Assembly: GCA_015061165.1 (NCBI GenBank)
Contig: SUXC01000002.1
Coordinates: 170,696-234,695, forward strand
From: Bacteroidales bacterium
Lineage (GTDB): Bacteria > Bacteroidota > Bacteroidia > Bacteroidales > Paludibacteraceae
DNA: 64,000 nucleotides
Reading direction: 5' to 3'
The first letter of the stretch is position 1; each line of letters begins with the position of its first letter. Under the pieces are notes generated by a model. That model worked only from the letters and a program-made list of their open reading frames with translations. It ran no database searches and was not told the DNA's origin. The translations under genes were made by a program, and so were the position numbers. Below, piece by piece: positions 1 to 7,925 of this stretch.

Positions 1-375
1 CCTATCATCTATGCGTTTGCGGATAGCAAAGTGGGACATCTATGCCTGCTCTCTTCGGAGAAAGTGAAGAAAGCCGAAGACTACTTCAACGATCACGGCA
101 AGGTGAGTACCTTTGTGGGACGCCTGATACCTGGCATTCGCCAACTGATAAGCATCCCTGCGGGACTGAGCAAGATGAATTTTGGTCAGTTCTTGCTTTA
201 TACGTTCTTGGGGGCAAGCATATGGAACATCGTTTTGGCACTATTGGGCTATATCGCCCACGGTCAGATGGACCTTATCCACGCGTATAGCCACGAACTA
301 AGCATCGCCATCATGGCATTGCTGGGTGTGGTGGTAGTGTATTTTGTGGTGAAAGCTGTGGTAAAGAGGCGATAG
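1..375 (+). CDS. DedA/VTT-domain membrane protein, C-terminal part
   Basis: The reading frame is open from the first base, so this is the C-terminal part of a gene that starts before the window. The first visible GTG or ATG codons are internal. The text contains the GRLIPGIRQLISIPAG stretch and a following GxSIWN segment, which mark the DedA (SNARE-associated/VTT) family. These are inner-membrane proteins linked to lipid-carrier flipping and membrane homeostasis. Two hydrophobic helices follow, and the protein ends in a basic tail (VKRR). The stop codon lies inside a short tandem-repeat array. The gene converges on comF. The family call is strong; the substrate cannot be told from sequence. 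Confidence 0.85.
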   Translation, partial: PIIYAFADSKVGHLCLLSSEKVKKAEDYFNDHGKVSTFVGRLIPGIRQLISIPAGLSKMNFGQFLLYTFLGASIWNIVLALLGYIAHGQMDLIHAYSHELSIAIMALLGVVVVYFVVKAVVKRR

Positions 376-399
376 GCTATTGGTTATTGGCTATTGGCA
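370..399. repeat. Short tandem-repeat array, GGCTATTG type
   Basis: Imperfect repeats of a 7-8 base unit (GGCTATTG, GGTTATTG, GGCTATTG) begin in the stop codon of the DedA gene and fill the gap before comF. Related units occur at 9510, 18444 and 36479. Confidence 0.8.
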
Positions 400-403
400 A
401 GGG

Positions 404-1150
404 TTATTTATGTGCCCAACCTAAAGCAAAAACGCTTATCCGACATGCTCGGATAGGCGTTATTTGTTGCATACAAGCAAACATAGTCGAACCCGAAGTG
501 ATGACATCGTCCACGAGGAGGATATGCTTGTTCTTCCACTCCTCGGGATAACGCACAGCGAAGATGTCCTTCACATTATCTTGGCGTTTCTCAAATAGCG
601 AGCGCGACTGGTGAGGATTGTTGCGCGTGCGGATAAGATGTTCGGTATCAATAGGAATATGTAGCACCGCGCTCATTCCCTTGCATATCCACTCCGCTTG
701 ATTAAACCCACGTTGGCGCAGACGGCGAGGGTGCAAAGGCACAGGCACCAAGTAATCAATGTCGTCAAACATATCAGAATCAATATACTCCTGCGCTGCT
801 AAACGCCCTAAGAAATAGAAAATCTGCGGGTCGGGGTGCGTACCGTACTTACCTTGCTCTATCAACGTGCGCAAAGCAAAGCCCCTCTCCCTATTATAAA
901 ACGCAAAAGCCGCACCGCGCTCATAGCGCACGGTGCGTCTTTCCTTCTGAATCAACTCTAAAAAGAGCAAATCTATGCCATTCTGCTCCAATATAGCATG
1001 CTCAGTACGAGGAATAGATGCCACACAATCACTACAGACAACAGATTCATCCTCCATCAGTTTGCCTTTGCAAACAGGGCAAAAGGTAGGGTATAACACC
1101 TCCAAAACCGCATACCAAGCAGATGAGAAGAAACGGAGCGACATGAGCAT
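404..1150 (-). CDS. comF: ComF family phosphoribosyltransferase-like protein
   Basis: The protein has about 248 residues. The N-terminal part carries a CPVCKGKL...CSDC zinc-binding pattern, and the C-terminal part a PRPP-loop motif (LLVDDVITSGST). That is the ComF architecture, linked in other bacteria to DNA uptake during transformation and in some to DNA repair. I place the start at the ATG at 1150. A TTG at 1156 in the same frame is the longest alternative, and another ATG lies at 1144. The gene starts about 10 bases after the ftsZ stop and is the last gene of the division operon. Its last codons contain a strong hairpin followed by a T-run on the coding strand. No other competence gene lies in the window. 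Confidence 0.88.
   Translation of the reverse strand: MLMSLRFFSSAWYAVLEVLYPTFCPVCKGKLMEDESVVCSDCVASIPRTEHAILEQNGIDLLFLELIQKERRTVRYERGAAFAFYNRERGFALRTLIEQGKYGTHPDPQIFYFLGRLAAQEYIDSDMFDDIDYLVPVPLHPRRLRQRGFNQAEWICKGMSAVLHIPIDTEHLIRTRNNPHQSRSLFEKRQDNVKDIFAVRYPEEWKNKHILLVDDVITSGSTMFACMQQITPIRACRISVFALGWAHK
428..460 (-). terminator. Rho-independent terminator inside the comF 3' end
   Basis: On the minus strand a stem of about 12-13 pairs (AACGCCTATCCGA against TCGGATAAGCGTT, one mismatch) is followed at once by TTTTT. It lies within the last 20 or so codons of comF, so the coding sequence itself supplies the terminator of the division operon. The same palindrome could serve the converging dedA transcript, but with a weaker T-run. 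Confidence 0.7.
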
Positions 1151-1159
1151 GAGCAATAA

Positions 1160-2419
1160 CTATCGACGGCCACGCATCCAACTGGCGATACCCGAAAGGC
1201 GCGTATTAGCCGACTCGGGTTTAGAGGCTGGAGGAGGAGTAAAGATAGAGCGTTGCGTTTCTACCTTAGGCGCAGGAGTTTCCATATCCATCTCAAGGTC
1301 AATGACCATATCGCCCTCTTGCAGAACGACTGGCTCTGGCGCCACAGGTTGTGGTTCCTCGACTTCCTCTGCCTCCTCCTTGACCTTGTTCTCTTTATAG
1401 AAACTATCTATAGCCTCATCGACCGTTTTCTTGCCTACTGCATCATCTAAACCCGGTATGTCGGACACCTCGTATCCCGTGGCAATCACAGTCACACGCA
1501 CCTTATCGCCCAACTTATCATCGAAAGAGATACCCCATTGCACCTCTACATCATCGCCCATCTCATTGACAAACGTGTGCAGTTGCTCCATCTCGGAAGC
1601 CACAATAGAGTTCTCATGCGAGCAATATAATTGCAGCAACATACGCTTAGCACCATGCACATCGTTATTCACCAAAGGCGAATGCAGTGCCTCGTGAATA
1701 GCCTGCGAAATACGCTCCTCGCCACTAGCACTACCCACACTCATGATAGCCACATTACCATTCTTGAGCGTATTATAGACATCGGCGAAGTCGGTATTGA
1801 TATAGCCCGGCACCGTGATAATCTCTGCAATAGAGCGCGCTGCATTGGCCACCACATCATCTGACTTGGAAAAGGCATTAGGCAACGAGAAGTCGGGATA
1901 GATATTCAGCAGTTTCTGATTATTAATCACCAAGATAGCATCTACGTGTTCCGCCAATTTGGCCACGCCGACCATAGCCTTCTTAATTTTCTTCTTGCCC
2001 TCAAACTCAAATGGTATGGTGACAATACCCACCGTGAGGATATTCATCTCGCGTGCCACCTCTGCCACAATGGCCGAAGCACCCGTACCTGTACCTCCAC
2101 CCATACCTGCAGTGATGAAAAGCATTTGGGTACCATCGTTGAGTGCCTCGCGGATACGTTCGCGATTCTCCTCGGCATACTGTTGCGCAACCTCAGGTTT
2201 ACCTCCTGCTCCCCAACCCGGGCCTAACTGCAACTTAGCAGGCACACTGCTGCGACTGAGGCATTGCTTATCGGTATTGCAGACCAAGAAGGTTACATCT
2301 GAAATCCCCTGCGAATACAAGTAGTTAACCGCATTGCAGCCACCTCCACCTACGCCCATCACTTTGATAATAGTATCTTGGGTAATCTCCAAACCCAAAT
2401 CATTAATCACATCGTACAT
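1160..2419 (-). CDS. ftsZ: Cell division GTPase FtsZ
   Basis: FtsZ polymerises into the division ring. The protein has 419 residues. The nucleotide-binding GVGGGGCNAV lies near residue 22, the tubulin signature GGGTGTG at residues 107-113, and the NxDFADV (T7-loop) region follows. A variable linker from about residue 330 leads to a basic C-terminal end (ASWMRGRR) that would bind FtsA. Next to E. coli and Bacteroides FtsZ as I remember them, residues 63-76 (LQLGPGWGAGGKPE) lack about four residues of the loop before GxGAG. The gene follows ftsA by 24 bases. Confidence 0.97.
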   Translation of the reverse strand: MYDVINDLGLEITQDTIIKVMGVGGGGCNAVNYLYSQGISDVTFLVCNTDKQCLSRSSVPAKLQLGPGWGAGGKPEVAQQYAEENRERIREALNDGTQMLFITAGMGGGTGTGASAIVAEVAREMNILTVGIVTIPFEFEGKKKIKKAMVGVAKLAEHVDAILVINNQKLLNIYPDFSLPNAFSKSDDVVANAARSIAEIITVPGYINTDFADVYNTLKNGNVAIMSVGSASGEERISQAIHEALHSPLVNNDVHGAKRMLLQLYCSHENSIVASEMEQLHTFVNEMGDDVEVQWGISFDDKLGDKVRVTVIATGYEVSDIPGLDDAVGKKTVDEAIDSFYKENKVKEEAEEVEEPQPVAPEPVVLQEGDMVIDLEMDMETPAPKVETQRSIFTPPPASKPESANTRLSGIASWMRGRR

Positions 2420-2443
2420 AGTATATTGATTTTGATTATTCAG

Positions 2444-3727
2444 TTAATATTGTTCGGTAAACATATCCAAGATGCTTGTTTGGGCATTCTTGGTGAGTTT
2501 TTCTATTCGCTTGCGCAGGTCATCGACAGGCTCAGCCATAGGGTGCGTTTCACGATACAATGCCCCTAAAATCAACGTACCTACCAACGATGAATAGCAA
2601 GGCGCATAATACTCGTCAGGCGTATCCTCATCCAACCAAGCAGCATGCGAACCATACATCACTGGCACAGTCGTCAGTTCCTGAACAAACTGCTCCATAC
2701 CATTGAGCATAGATGCACCACCCGTGATATACAGCACTCCGATAGTACCCTCATACGCTTGCAAGTCGCTCATGAGAGGTGAAAGAATCTGATGAAGACG
2801 CCCCACAATAACATTCACCACATCGCTGAAGCGCAACACCACTACTCCCTCTGGCGCATTCGGGTCAGGCACACGCACACAGCGATTCGCCGTGTTGTCA
2901 TCCATAAAAGGAGTGCCATAGTTGCACTTTAGTCGCTCAGCGTAGGCAAAACTCATACCCAGTTGCTCAATATCACGCGTTACATCGTAGCCACCCTGAG
3001 AAATCACCTTATTATATACATACTTGTTATCCTTGAAAATGGTGAGCGTCGTCGTTTGCGCTCCCATATCCAAAATAGCGCAGCCGTCCTTTAGATCCTC
3101 ATCGCTTGCCAACGCACAGAGCAACGCATCGGGACGCGCATACGTGTGCTCAATATATTTAGGCACACGCACAAAACTGTCTAAGACCTTTTGTTCCAAC
3201 TCCTTAACCCCCACAAACGCCACATACTTGACTTCTATATCCGCAGCGCGCTGATGGGAGGCTGGCACATCATCTTGCGACACACCATCCAACACATACG
3301 CGTATGGTATCAACGCTAAAACGGCCACTTGAGGGTTGCGTTTCTCGATTTTCTGCTTACACTCAGCATCCATCTCATCCAACAGGTTCTGTGGCACTTC
3401 CTTGCTGCGTACTTGGTTTCTATGCGATGCCACTTCCACCACCTTCATCGAACGCCCACCTAAAGACACAAACGCCTTGGTTAATTGTGGGTGCTGAATA
3501 CGATTAGCCAATAATTTGAGGCACTCGCCAATGCCATAACTGGCATTACTGGTATTGGTTACCACGCCACGCTCTACGCTGGTGTTGCGATTAGAAGCCT
3601 CAGCTCCCAAGACATGTAGCCACCCCTCCTCAGTACGTTCGACTGCCATAGAGCGCACCCCATGACTACCCAATTCGATAGCCACCAGTGGGTGTGGTAC
3701 GGTTGATTGTATTTTCGTTTTTGCCAT
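2444..3727 (-). CDS. ftsA: Cell division protein FtsA
   Basis: This is the actin-like ATPase that tethers FtsZ filaments to the membrane and recruits late division proteins. The 427 residues show the actin-fold phosphate motifs: an N-terminal VAIELGSHGVRSMAV, a central LDMGAQTTTLTIF and a later TGGASMLNGM adenosine motif. The C-terminal end (KLTKNAQTSILDMF) is a plausible amphipathic membrane-targeting helix. It sits between ftsQ and ftsZ with short gaps, the usual order of a division and cell wall operon. Confidence 0.96.
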   Translation of the reverse strand: MAKTKIQSTVPHPLVAIELGSHGVRSMAVERTEEGWLHVLGAEASNRNTSVERGVVTNTSNASYGIGECLKLLANRIQHPQLTKAFVSLGGRSMKVVEVASHRNQVRSKEVPQNLLDEMDAECKQKIEKRNPQVAVLALIPYAYVLDGVSQDDVPASHQRAADIEVKYVAFVGVKELEQKVLDSFVRVPKYIEHTYARPDALLCALASDEDLKDGCAILDMGAQTTTLTIFKDNKYVYNKVISQGGYDVTRDIEQLGMSFAYAERLKCNYGTPFMDDNTANRCVRVPDPNAPEGVVVLRFSDVVNVIVGRLHQILSPLMSDLQAYEGTIGVLYITGGASMLNGMEQFVQELTTVPVMYGSHAAWLDEDTPDEYYAPCYSSLVGTLILGALYRETHPMAEPVDDLRKRIEKLTKNAQTSILDMFTEQY

Positions 3728-3753
3728 AATTCTATACTATGTTCAAGATGCAA

Positions 3754-4485
3754 CTACTTGCGACCTATAACCTGCCCTTTATAGCGCAAGTCATATTCGC
3801 GATAATCCTTATAATCAATCTGGTCAAAGCCCTTGGTGTATAACTTTTGCAGTTTGCTCATCTTCTGCTCCAGTTGCGACAAATCACCCAAAATAATCTT
3901 ACCTTTGCCGTCCTTCTGATTCAGCACTATATGTTTGGGATTGACCACCTGCACCTCTTGGATACGCGATTGCCAATAGCGATTATCGGTGAGCCACTGT
4001 GCTAAATCAAAATACTCCTCCGTAGCAGCACGCTTGCCCACAGCCCCTTTGAAGAGTGGCACATCCACCTCTATCGTTCGGCGGGTAGGCATAATCTGTC
4101 GGTCACTATCCACATAGTAAGCCCCATCGTTGCTCACCACATACAACGCAGGCACACGCTGTGTTACACGCACACACACACCACCCTGATAGGTCTTAAA
4201 GCACTCTGCCGTCCGCACCATATCGTGCTTGAGGAGGCAGTCCTCAATGGTTTGGCAGGACACCTCTTGCATCGGTTGTCCCACTGGCAATAAGCCCTCG
4301 CGCGCTAACAAACGGCGCAGTTCTTCACTCTCTACAAACCGACGGTCCAAACTGTCGGTAACCTCCACCCTAAGCCATGCACAAGGCGACGGGTTGGGTT
4401 GATGAGATGCCCAAAAAGCGGCAACAGACATTGCTGATACCACCACAACGGCACTCACTAAAGCAATAATTGTCTTGATTTTCAT
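3754..4485 (-). CDS. ftsQ: Cell division protein FtsQ/DivIB
   Basis: A single N-terminal membrane helix (about residues 6-27) is followed by a periplasmic region with a POTRA-like part. This includes the YYVDSDRQIMP stretch typical of FtsQ, where the chain meets the beta domain. The 243-residue length is normal for Bacteroidales. FtsQ links the early and late divisome. It starts 2 bases downstream of the murC stop and precedes ftsA, which supports the assignment more strongly than sequence alone, since the family diverges fast. Confidence 0.9.
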   Translation of the reverse strand: MKIKTIIALVSAVVVVSAMSVAAFWASHQPNPSPCAWLRVEVTDSLDRRFVESEELRRLLAREGLLPVGQPMQEVSCQTIEDCLLKHDMVRTAECFKTYQGGVCVRVTQRVPALYVVSNDGAYYVDSDRQIMPTRRTIEVDVPLFKGAVGKRAATEEYFDLAQWLTDNRYWQSRIQEVQVVNPKHIVLNQKDGKGKIILGDLSQLEQKMSKLQKLYTKGFDQIDYKDYREYDLRYKGQVIGRK

Positions 4486-4487
4486 AA

Positions 4488-5897
4488 TTAAAGTATTTTG
4501 TAAGTTAGTTTATGTGTAATCTCATTTACTTGTCTATCAATATCTCCCGCGCCCATGGTAATTACCACCACTTGTCGATTCGCAGCAAGGCAGTTCTTAA
4601 CACGTTCACGCAAGTATTTAGGCAATATAGCAGGTAGTACCAATGCTCGTTTGGTATGTATCTTATCCATCAGCCACTCGCTATTCACACCCTCTATCGG
4701 TTGTTCGCGAGCAGGATAAATAGGCAACAACGCTACCTCATCCAATTGGCTCAGTACCTCAGCAAACGCATCTGCAAAGTCGCGTGTGCGCGAGAAAAGA
4801 TGAGGTTGGAAGACTCCTATCACATATCTATCTGGATACAATCGTCGAACAGACTCTATGGTAGCCGCCAACTCCTGTGGATGATGCGCATAGTCATCAA
4901 TATAGGTGATCTGAGGAGTATTCAAATGGATGTTGAATCGGCGAAAGACACCTGCAAAACTGCTCACGCCTTGTCGTAATTCCTCCTCTGTCGCCCCAAC
5001 AAGCCATGCCACAGCCATCGCTGCGACGCTATTCTCAATATTCACCCACACGGGCACACCTAAATGGATATTGGATATTGGATATTGGGTATCGGGCGTA
5101 TGGAAATCAAAGTATATATGCCCCTCCTCTACACGTATGTTATCCGCAAAGAAATCTGCTTGCTCATCAACAGCATAGGTGAAAAGGCGATAAGGCGATG
5201 AGTCGAGAGGCGAAAGGCGAGAGGCTATATTCTTCTTGACCACTAACGCCTCTTGTACCAAAGAAGCGTAGTGCGCAAAACTCTCGTTGTAGGCTTCCTC
5301 CGTACCATAGATATCCAAATGGTCGGGGTCCATGCTGGTGATGATGGATATATAGGGCGTGAGATGATGGAAAGAGCGATCAAACTCATCTGCCTCGACC
5401 ACCACATAATTGCTCTTAGCATCGAGCAAGAGATTAGTGTCATAGTTATTGGCAATGCCACCAAGAAAAGCGTTGGTGCCAATATGCGAGGAATGGAGGA
5501 TATGTGCCAAAATGGTGCTGGTAGTCGTTTTGCCATGCGTACCTGCCACACAAAGAGCCTGCTGCTGGCGGGTAATCAAGCCCAACACTTCCGCACGCTT
5601 GAGGATAGTGAACCCCTGCTCACGCAACCACACATACAGCGCCATATCCTGAGGTACAGCAGGCGTCCGCACCACCACCGTCGTTGCCACATCCAACTCT
5701 TGCACCTTATCCAAGCAGTCATCATATTGCACAACAATCCCCTCTGCTTCAAGCGATTGCGTCAAAGGCGAAGAAGTACGGTCATAGCCCATGACACGAA
5801 AACCTTTGGCTACGAAATACCGTGCCAAAGCACTCATGCCTATGCCACCTATACCCAAAAAGTAATATGTATCAATCGCTTGCATCTTATCGAACAA
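4488..5897 (-). CDS. murC: UDP-N-acetylmuramate--L-alanine ligase MurC
   Basis: MurC adds L-alanine to UDP-MurNAc, the first amino acid of the peptidoglycan stem. The N-terminal Rossmann motif FLGIGGIGMSALA, the ATP loop GTHGKTTT at residues 119-126 and the later DDYAHHP motif are intact. Two in-frame stretches at about residues 225-238 and 268-278 are encoded by short tandem repeats (5184-5225 and 5065-5096) and look like insertions in surface loops. The start overlaps the end of the upstream nuclease gene by 11 bases, which suggests translational coupling. The usual neighbour murG is absent. Confidence 0.96.
   Translation of the reverse strand: MFDKMQAIDTYYFLGIGGIGMSALARYFVAKGFRVMGYDRTSSPLTQSLEAEGIVVQYDDCLDKVQELDVATTVVVRTPAVPQDMALYVWLREQGFTILKRAEVLGLITRQQQALCVAGTHGKTTTSTILAHILHSSHIGTNAFLGGIANNYDTNLLLDAKSNYVVVEADEFDRSFHHLTPYISIITSMDPDHLDIYGTEEAYNESFAHYASLVQEALVVKKNIASRLSPLDSSPYRLFTYAVDEQADFFADNIRVEEGHIYFDFHTPDTQYPISNIHLGVPVWVNIENSVAAMAVAWLVGATEEELRQGVSSFAGVFRRFNIHLNTPQITYIDDYAHHPQELAATIESVRRLYPDRYVIGVFQPHLFSRTRDFADAFAEVLSQLDEVALLPIYPAREQPIEGVNSEWLMDKIHTKRALVLPAILPKYLRERVKNCLAANRQVVVITMGAGDIDRQVNEITHKLTYKIL
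5065..5096. repeat. In-frame tandem repeat in murC, GGATATT type
   Basis: Three to four copies of a 7-base unit (GGATATT) lie inside murC and encode residues around DTQYPISNIH on the minus strand. The reading frame is kept. Confidence 0.85.
5184..5225. repeat. In-frame tandem repeat in murC, AAGGCGAT type
   Basis: An array of AAGGCGAT/GAGGCGA-like units inside murC encodes RLSPLDSSPYRL. An array of the same unit lies in the yfhO-like gene at 57488 and yields the same peptide core, SSPYRL. Confidence 0.85.
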
Positions 5898-7704
5898 TAA
5901 CCTTGCCTATCTTATTGCCTTGGCGCAACACATAGACCCCTTGTGGCAACGCTGGGCGCAAGGCAGACACATTTTGTCCTGTTAGAGAATAAACCTCTAC
6001 TTGTTGGTCCTGCCAATCCAATGTTTCCACGTTCTCTACTGCCGTTGCTGAAGCGGGAACGAGGACGTTGGTTTGTCCCCATTTCATTTCTGGTGTACCA
6101 TTGTAATTGAGCAATCGACCCGTCAGCGAGACCTTATCGCCTTTGACAACAGGTGCATTATAGTAGCATTGGAAGGCATAGAATACATTTCCGCCATTGG
6201 GTGTATCTGCCACCCAGAACGATTGACTCTTATATTGGGTGCTATACCCTCCATTCAACGATGTTACATAACCTACCACCACGTACTCCTCTGCGGATTG
6301 GCTGCCCACTGACAACGCCAACGCTTTCTCACGCGCTTCCTGACACGTGATGGCTCCGTCCACCGTACCTGCATCGGGTTCCACCACCTCAGCATCGCAG
6401 TCGTATGGCTTACCCTTCATTGTTCCCCAGATATATTCCACCAACGCAGGTTGTATCACAAATGGATTGTCATTTCCCTGCAAATTAGCAACCTTGCTAT
6501 TTCTTGTGATCTCCTTGTCCGACACAGGGTCTTGTCTATGCCACTTGAGCATCAATGCCAATGCTGTTGTCTTGAAATTGCTTACATCATTGCTATACGT
6601 GAAATAGCGATAGCCTTTGCCTCCTTGCGTGAAATCTTTGTTCATATAACAAGTCAGCATGTAGAAATAGATGCGAGCAATATCGCCTTTGTATTCATCC
6701 ACTGGTTCAAACGCAGTTTCGCCACTCCAATTGGTGCTTGTACCCAACTTAGAGCCTAAATTATTGCTCCAACTTGCCGTTTTGACCTCATCATATATCC
6801 ATGCGGAACGCTTGTCATTTGCCATAGCATCCACCGAATAAATATGGTGTAAATCCGTGTACATAGCCTCAGAGGTCGAACCACCCCACCAAGATTTAGG
6901 CAGTACGTGTTCACGATTATAACATTCGCCCTCCACAATATCTATACCCGAGCAATAATCCGACAAATAAAAATTATATGCCGAATAGATATCCCAAATC
7001 TTACCATCTGCACGCACATCCACCTTAGCTTTATCACCACGTACCTGATTGTAACTCAACATAGTATGTTGCGAAATATCGCTATACAACTGCTTGCGCA
7101 AGTTCTCCGAAGTCAGTCCTTCCAACTCTTCGTATGGGCAATAATTCTCAGGCGACACCAATGCCTCGACCACCACATTCTTCACCTCCCACGTGCCTGC
7201 ATAACTGCTTGTAGAAATATATTCAAACATAAACTGCATAGTGCTGGAGGCATATGCTGTCAGGTCAATCTCGCACGTTACAAACCCCCAACGTTTGCTG
7301 GGCCAAGTGGGGATAGTCAGTTTTGTCCAATTAGTGCCGTCTTTACTCACTTTCACTAAGCAATAGTCCACATCGGAAGTGCTATTGCCCGCATAAGTCG
7401 TATGATCAAAACGCAAAACCACCTGCATGTATCCCTTCGTATTCAATACGGGCGATATCAACTTGCAGTCGCTTGCGCCCTGCGACTGACCACTCACATT
7501 GGCAGACACCTTTGCATAACCATAAGAACTATTTACATACCACATGGATGAATAGGCACAACCAGGATATTTCTGCTCGTCCAACGTGAAAGCACCCAAC
7601 GAGTTGGAGAATGGTTCATCTAACAAGATCTCAGATTGGGCATATCCCGCAATGGATATTACAAAAATAGTCAAGACGAGTAAAAACGACTTTTTCATAC
7701 GCAA
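5887..7704 (-). CDS. Secreted endonuclease I family protein with T9SS sorting domain
   Basis: The 605-residue protein has a signal peptide (about residues 1-23). A beta-rich N-terminal domain comes next (about 25-180). An endonuclease I domain (about 195-420) carries NREHVLPKS at 263-271, with likely catalytic His266, and DLHHIYSVD at 284-292. An OB-like domain resembling DUF6359 spans about 450-545. A C-terminal type A sorting domain (VEVYSLTGQNV...GVYVLRQ...KVIV) marks export by the type IX system. It is probably an extracellular or surface DNase/RNase for nutrient scavenging or biofilm DNA. It is the first gene of the transcript that continues into murC-ftsQAZ and overlaps murC by 11 bases. 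The second ATG, at residue 3, is an equally good start. Confidence 0.9.
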   Translation of the reverse strand: MRMKKSFLLVLTIFVISIAGYAQSEILLDEPFSNSLGAFTLDEQKYPGCAYSSMWYVNSSYGYAKVSANVSGQSQGASDCKLISPVLNTKGYMQVVLRFDHTTYAGNSTSDVDYCLVKVSKDGTNWTKLTIPTWPSKRWGFVTCEIDLTAYASSTMQFMFEYISTSSYAGTWEVKNVVVEALVSPENYCPYEELEGLTSENLRKQLYSDISQHTMLSYNQVRGDKAKVDVRADGKIWDIYSAYNFYLSDYCSGIDIVEGECYNREHVLPKSWWGGSTSEAMYTDLHHIYSVDAMANDKRSAWIYDEVKTASWSNNLGSKLGTSTNWSGETAFEPVDEYKGDIARIYFYMLTCYMNKDFTQGGKGYRYFTYSNDVSNFKTTALALMLKWHRQDPVSDKEITRNSKVANLQGNDNPFVIQPALVEYIWGTMKGKPYDCDAEVVEPDAGTVDGAITCQEAREKALALSVGSQSAEEYVVVGYVTSLNGGYSTQYKSQSFWVADTPNGGNVFYAFQCYYNAPVVKGDKVSLTGRLLNYNGTPEMKWGQTNVLVPASATAVENVETLDWQDQQVEVYSLTGQNVSALRPALPQGVYVLRQGNKIGKVIVR

Positions 7705-7741
7705 TTTAATTGTTTATACACTATTATCCTAAATTAGAGCG

Positions 7742-7772
7742 CAAAGTTACAACTTTTTTCGCAAATATGCAA
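7742..7772 (-). promoter_or_regulatory. Bacteroidota promoter for the nuclease/murC/ftsQAZ operon
   Basis: On the minus strand TAACTTTG (7742-7749) matches the -7 consensus TAnnTTTG, and TTG (7770-7772) lies 20 bases upstream as the -33 element. Confidence 0.75.
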
Positions 7773-7809
7773 CACTTTTTGATTTTTCTTTTAGTTTTCT
7801 CGTTTTCGC

Positions 7810-7840
7810 TTGCAGATATGCATTTTTTTCACTACCTTTG
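7810..7840 (+). promoter_or_regulatory. Bacteroidota promoter for glyS
   Basis: TTG at 7810-7812 and TACCTTTG at 7833-7840 are separated by 20 bases. The predicted leader is about 80 nt and contains a tandem array at 7879-7920. Confidence 0.78.
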
Positions 7841-7878
7841 CACCCAAATTGCGTAATAGGGTCTTTTTGCCCTCGCAA

Positions 7879-7920
7879 CCTTTGAAACTTTTAAAACCCT
7901 TGAAACTTTTAGAACTTTTA
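7879..7920. repeat. Tandem-repeat array in the glyS leader, GAAACTTTT type
   Basis: Imperfect units of GAAACTTTTAAAACCCTT character run up to 5 bases before the glyS ATG. The array therefore forms the ribosome-binding region. Confidence 0.7.
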
Positions 7921-7925
7921 TAGAT

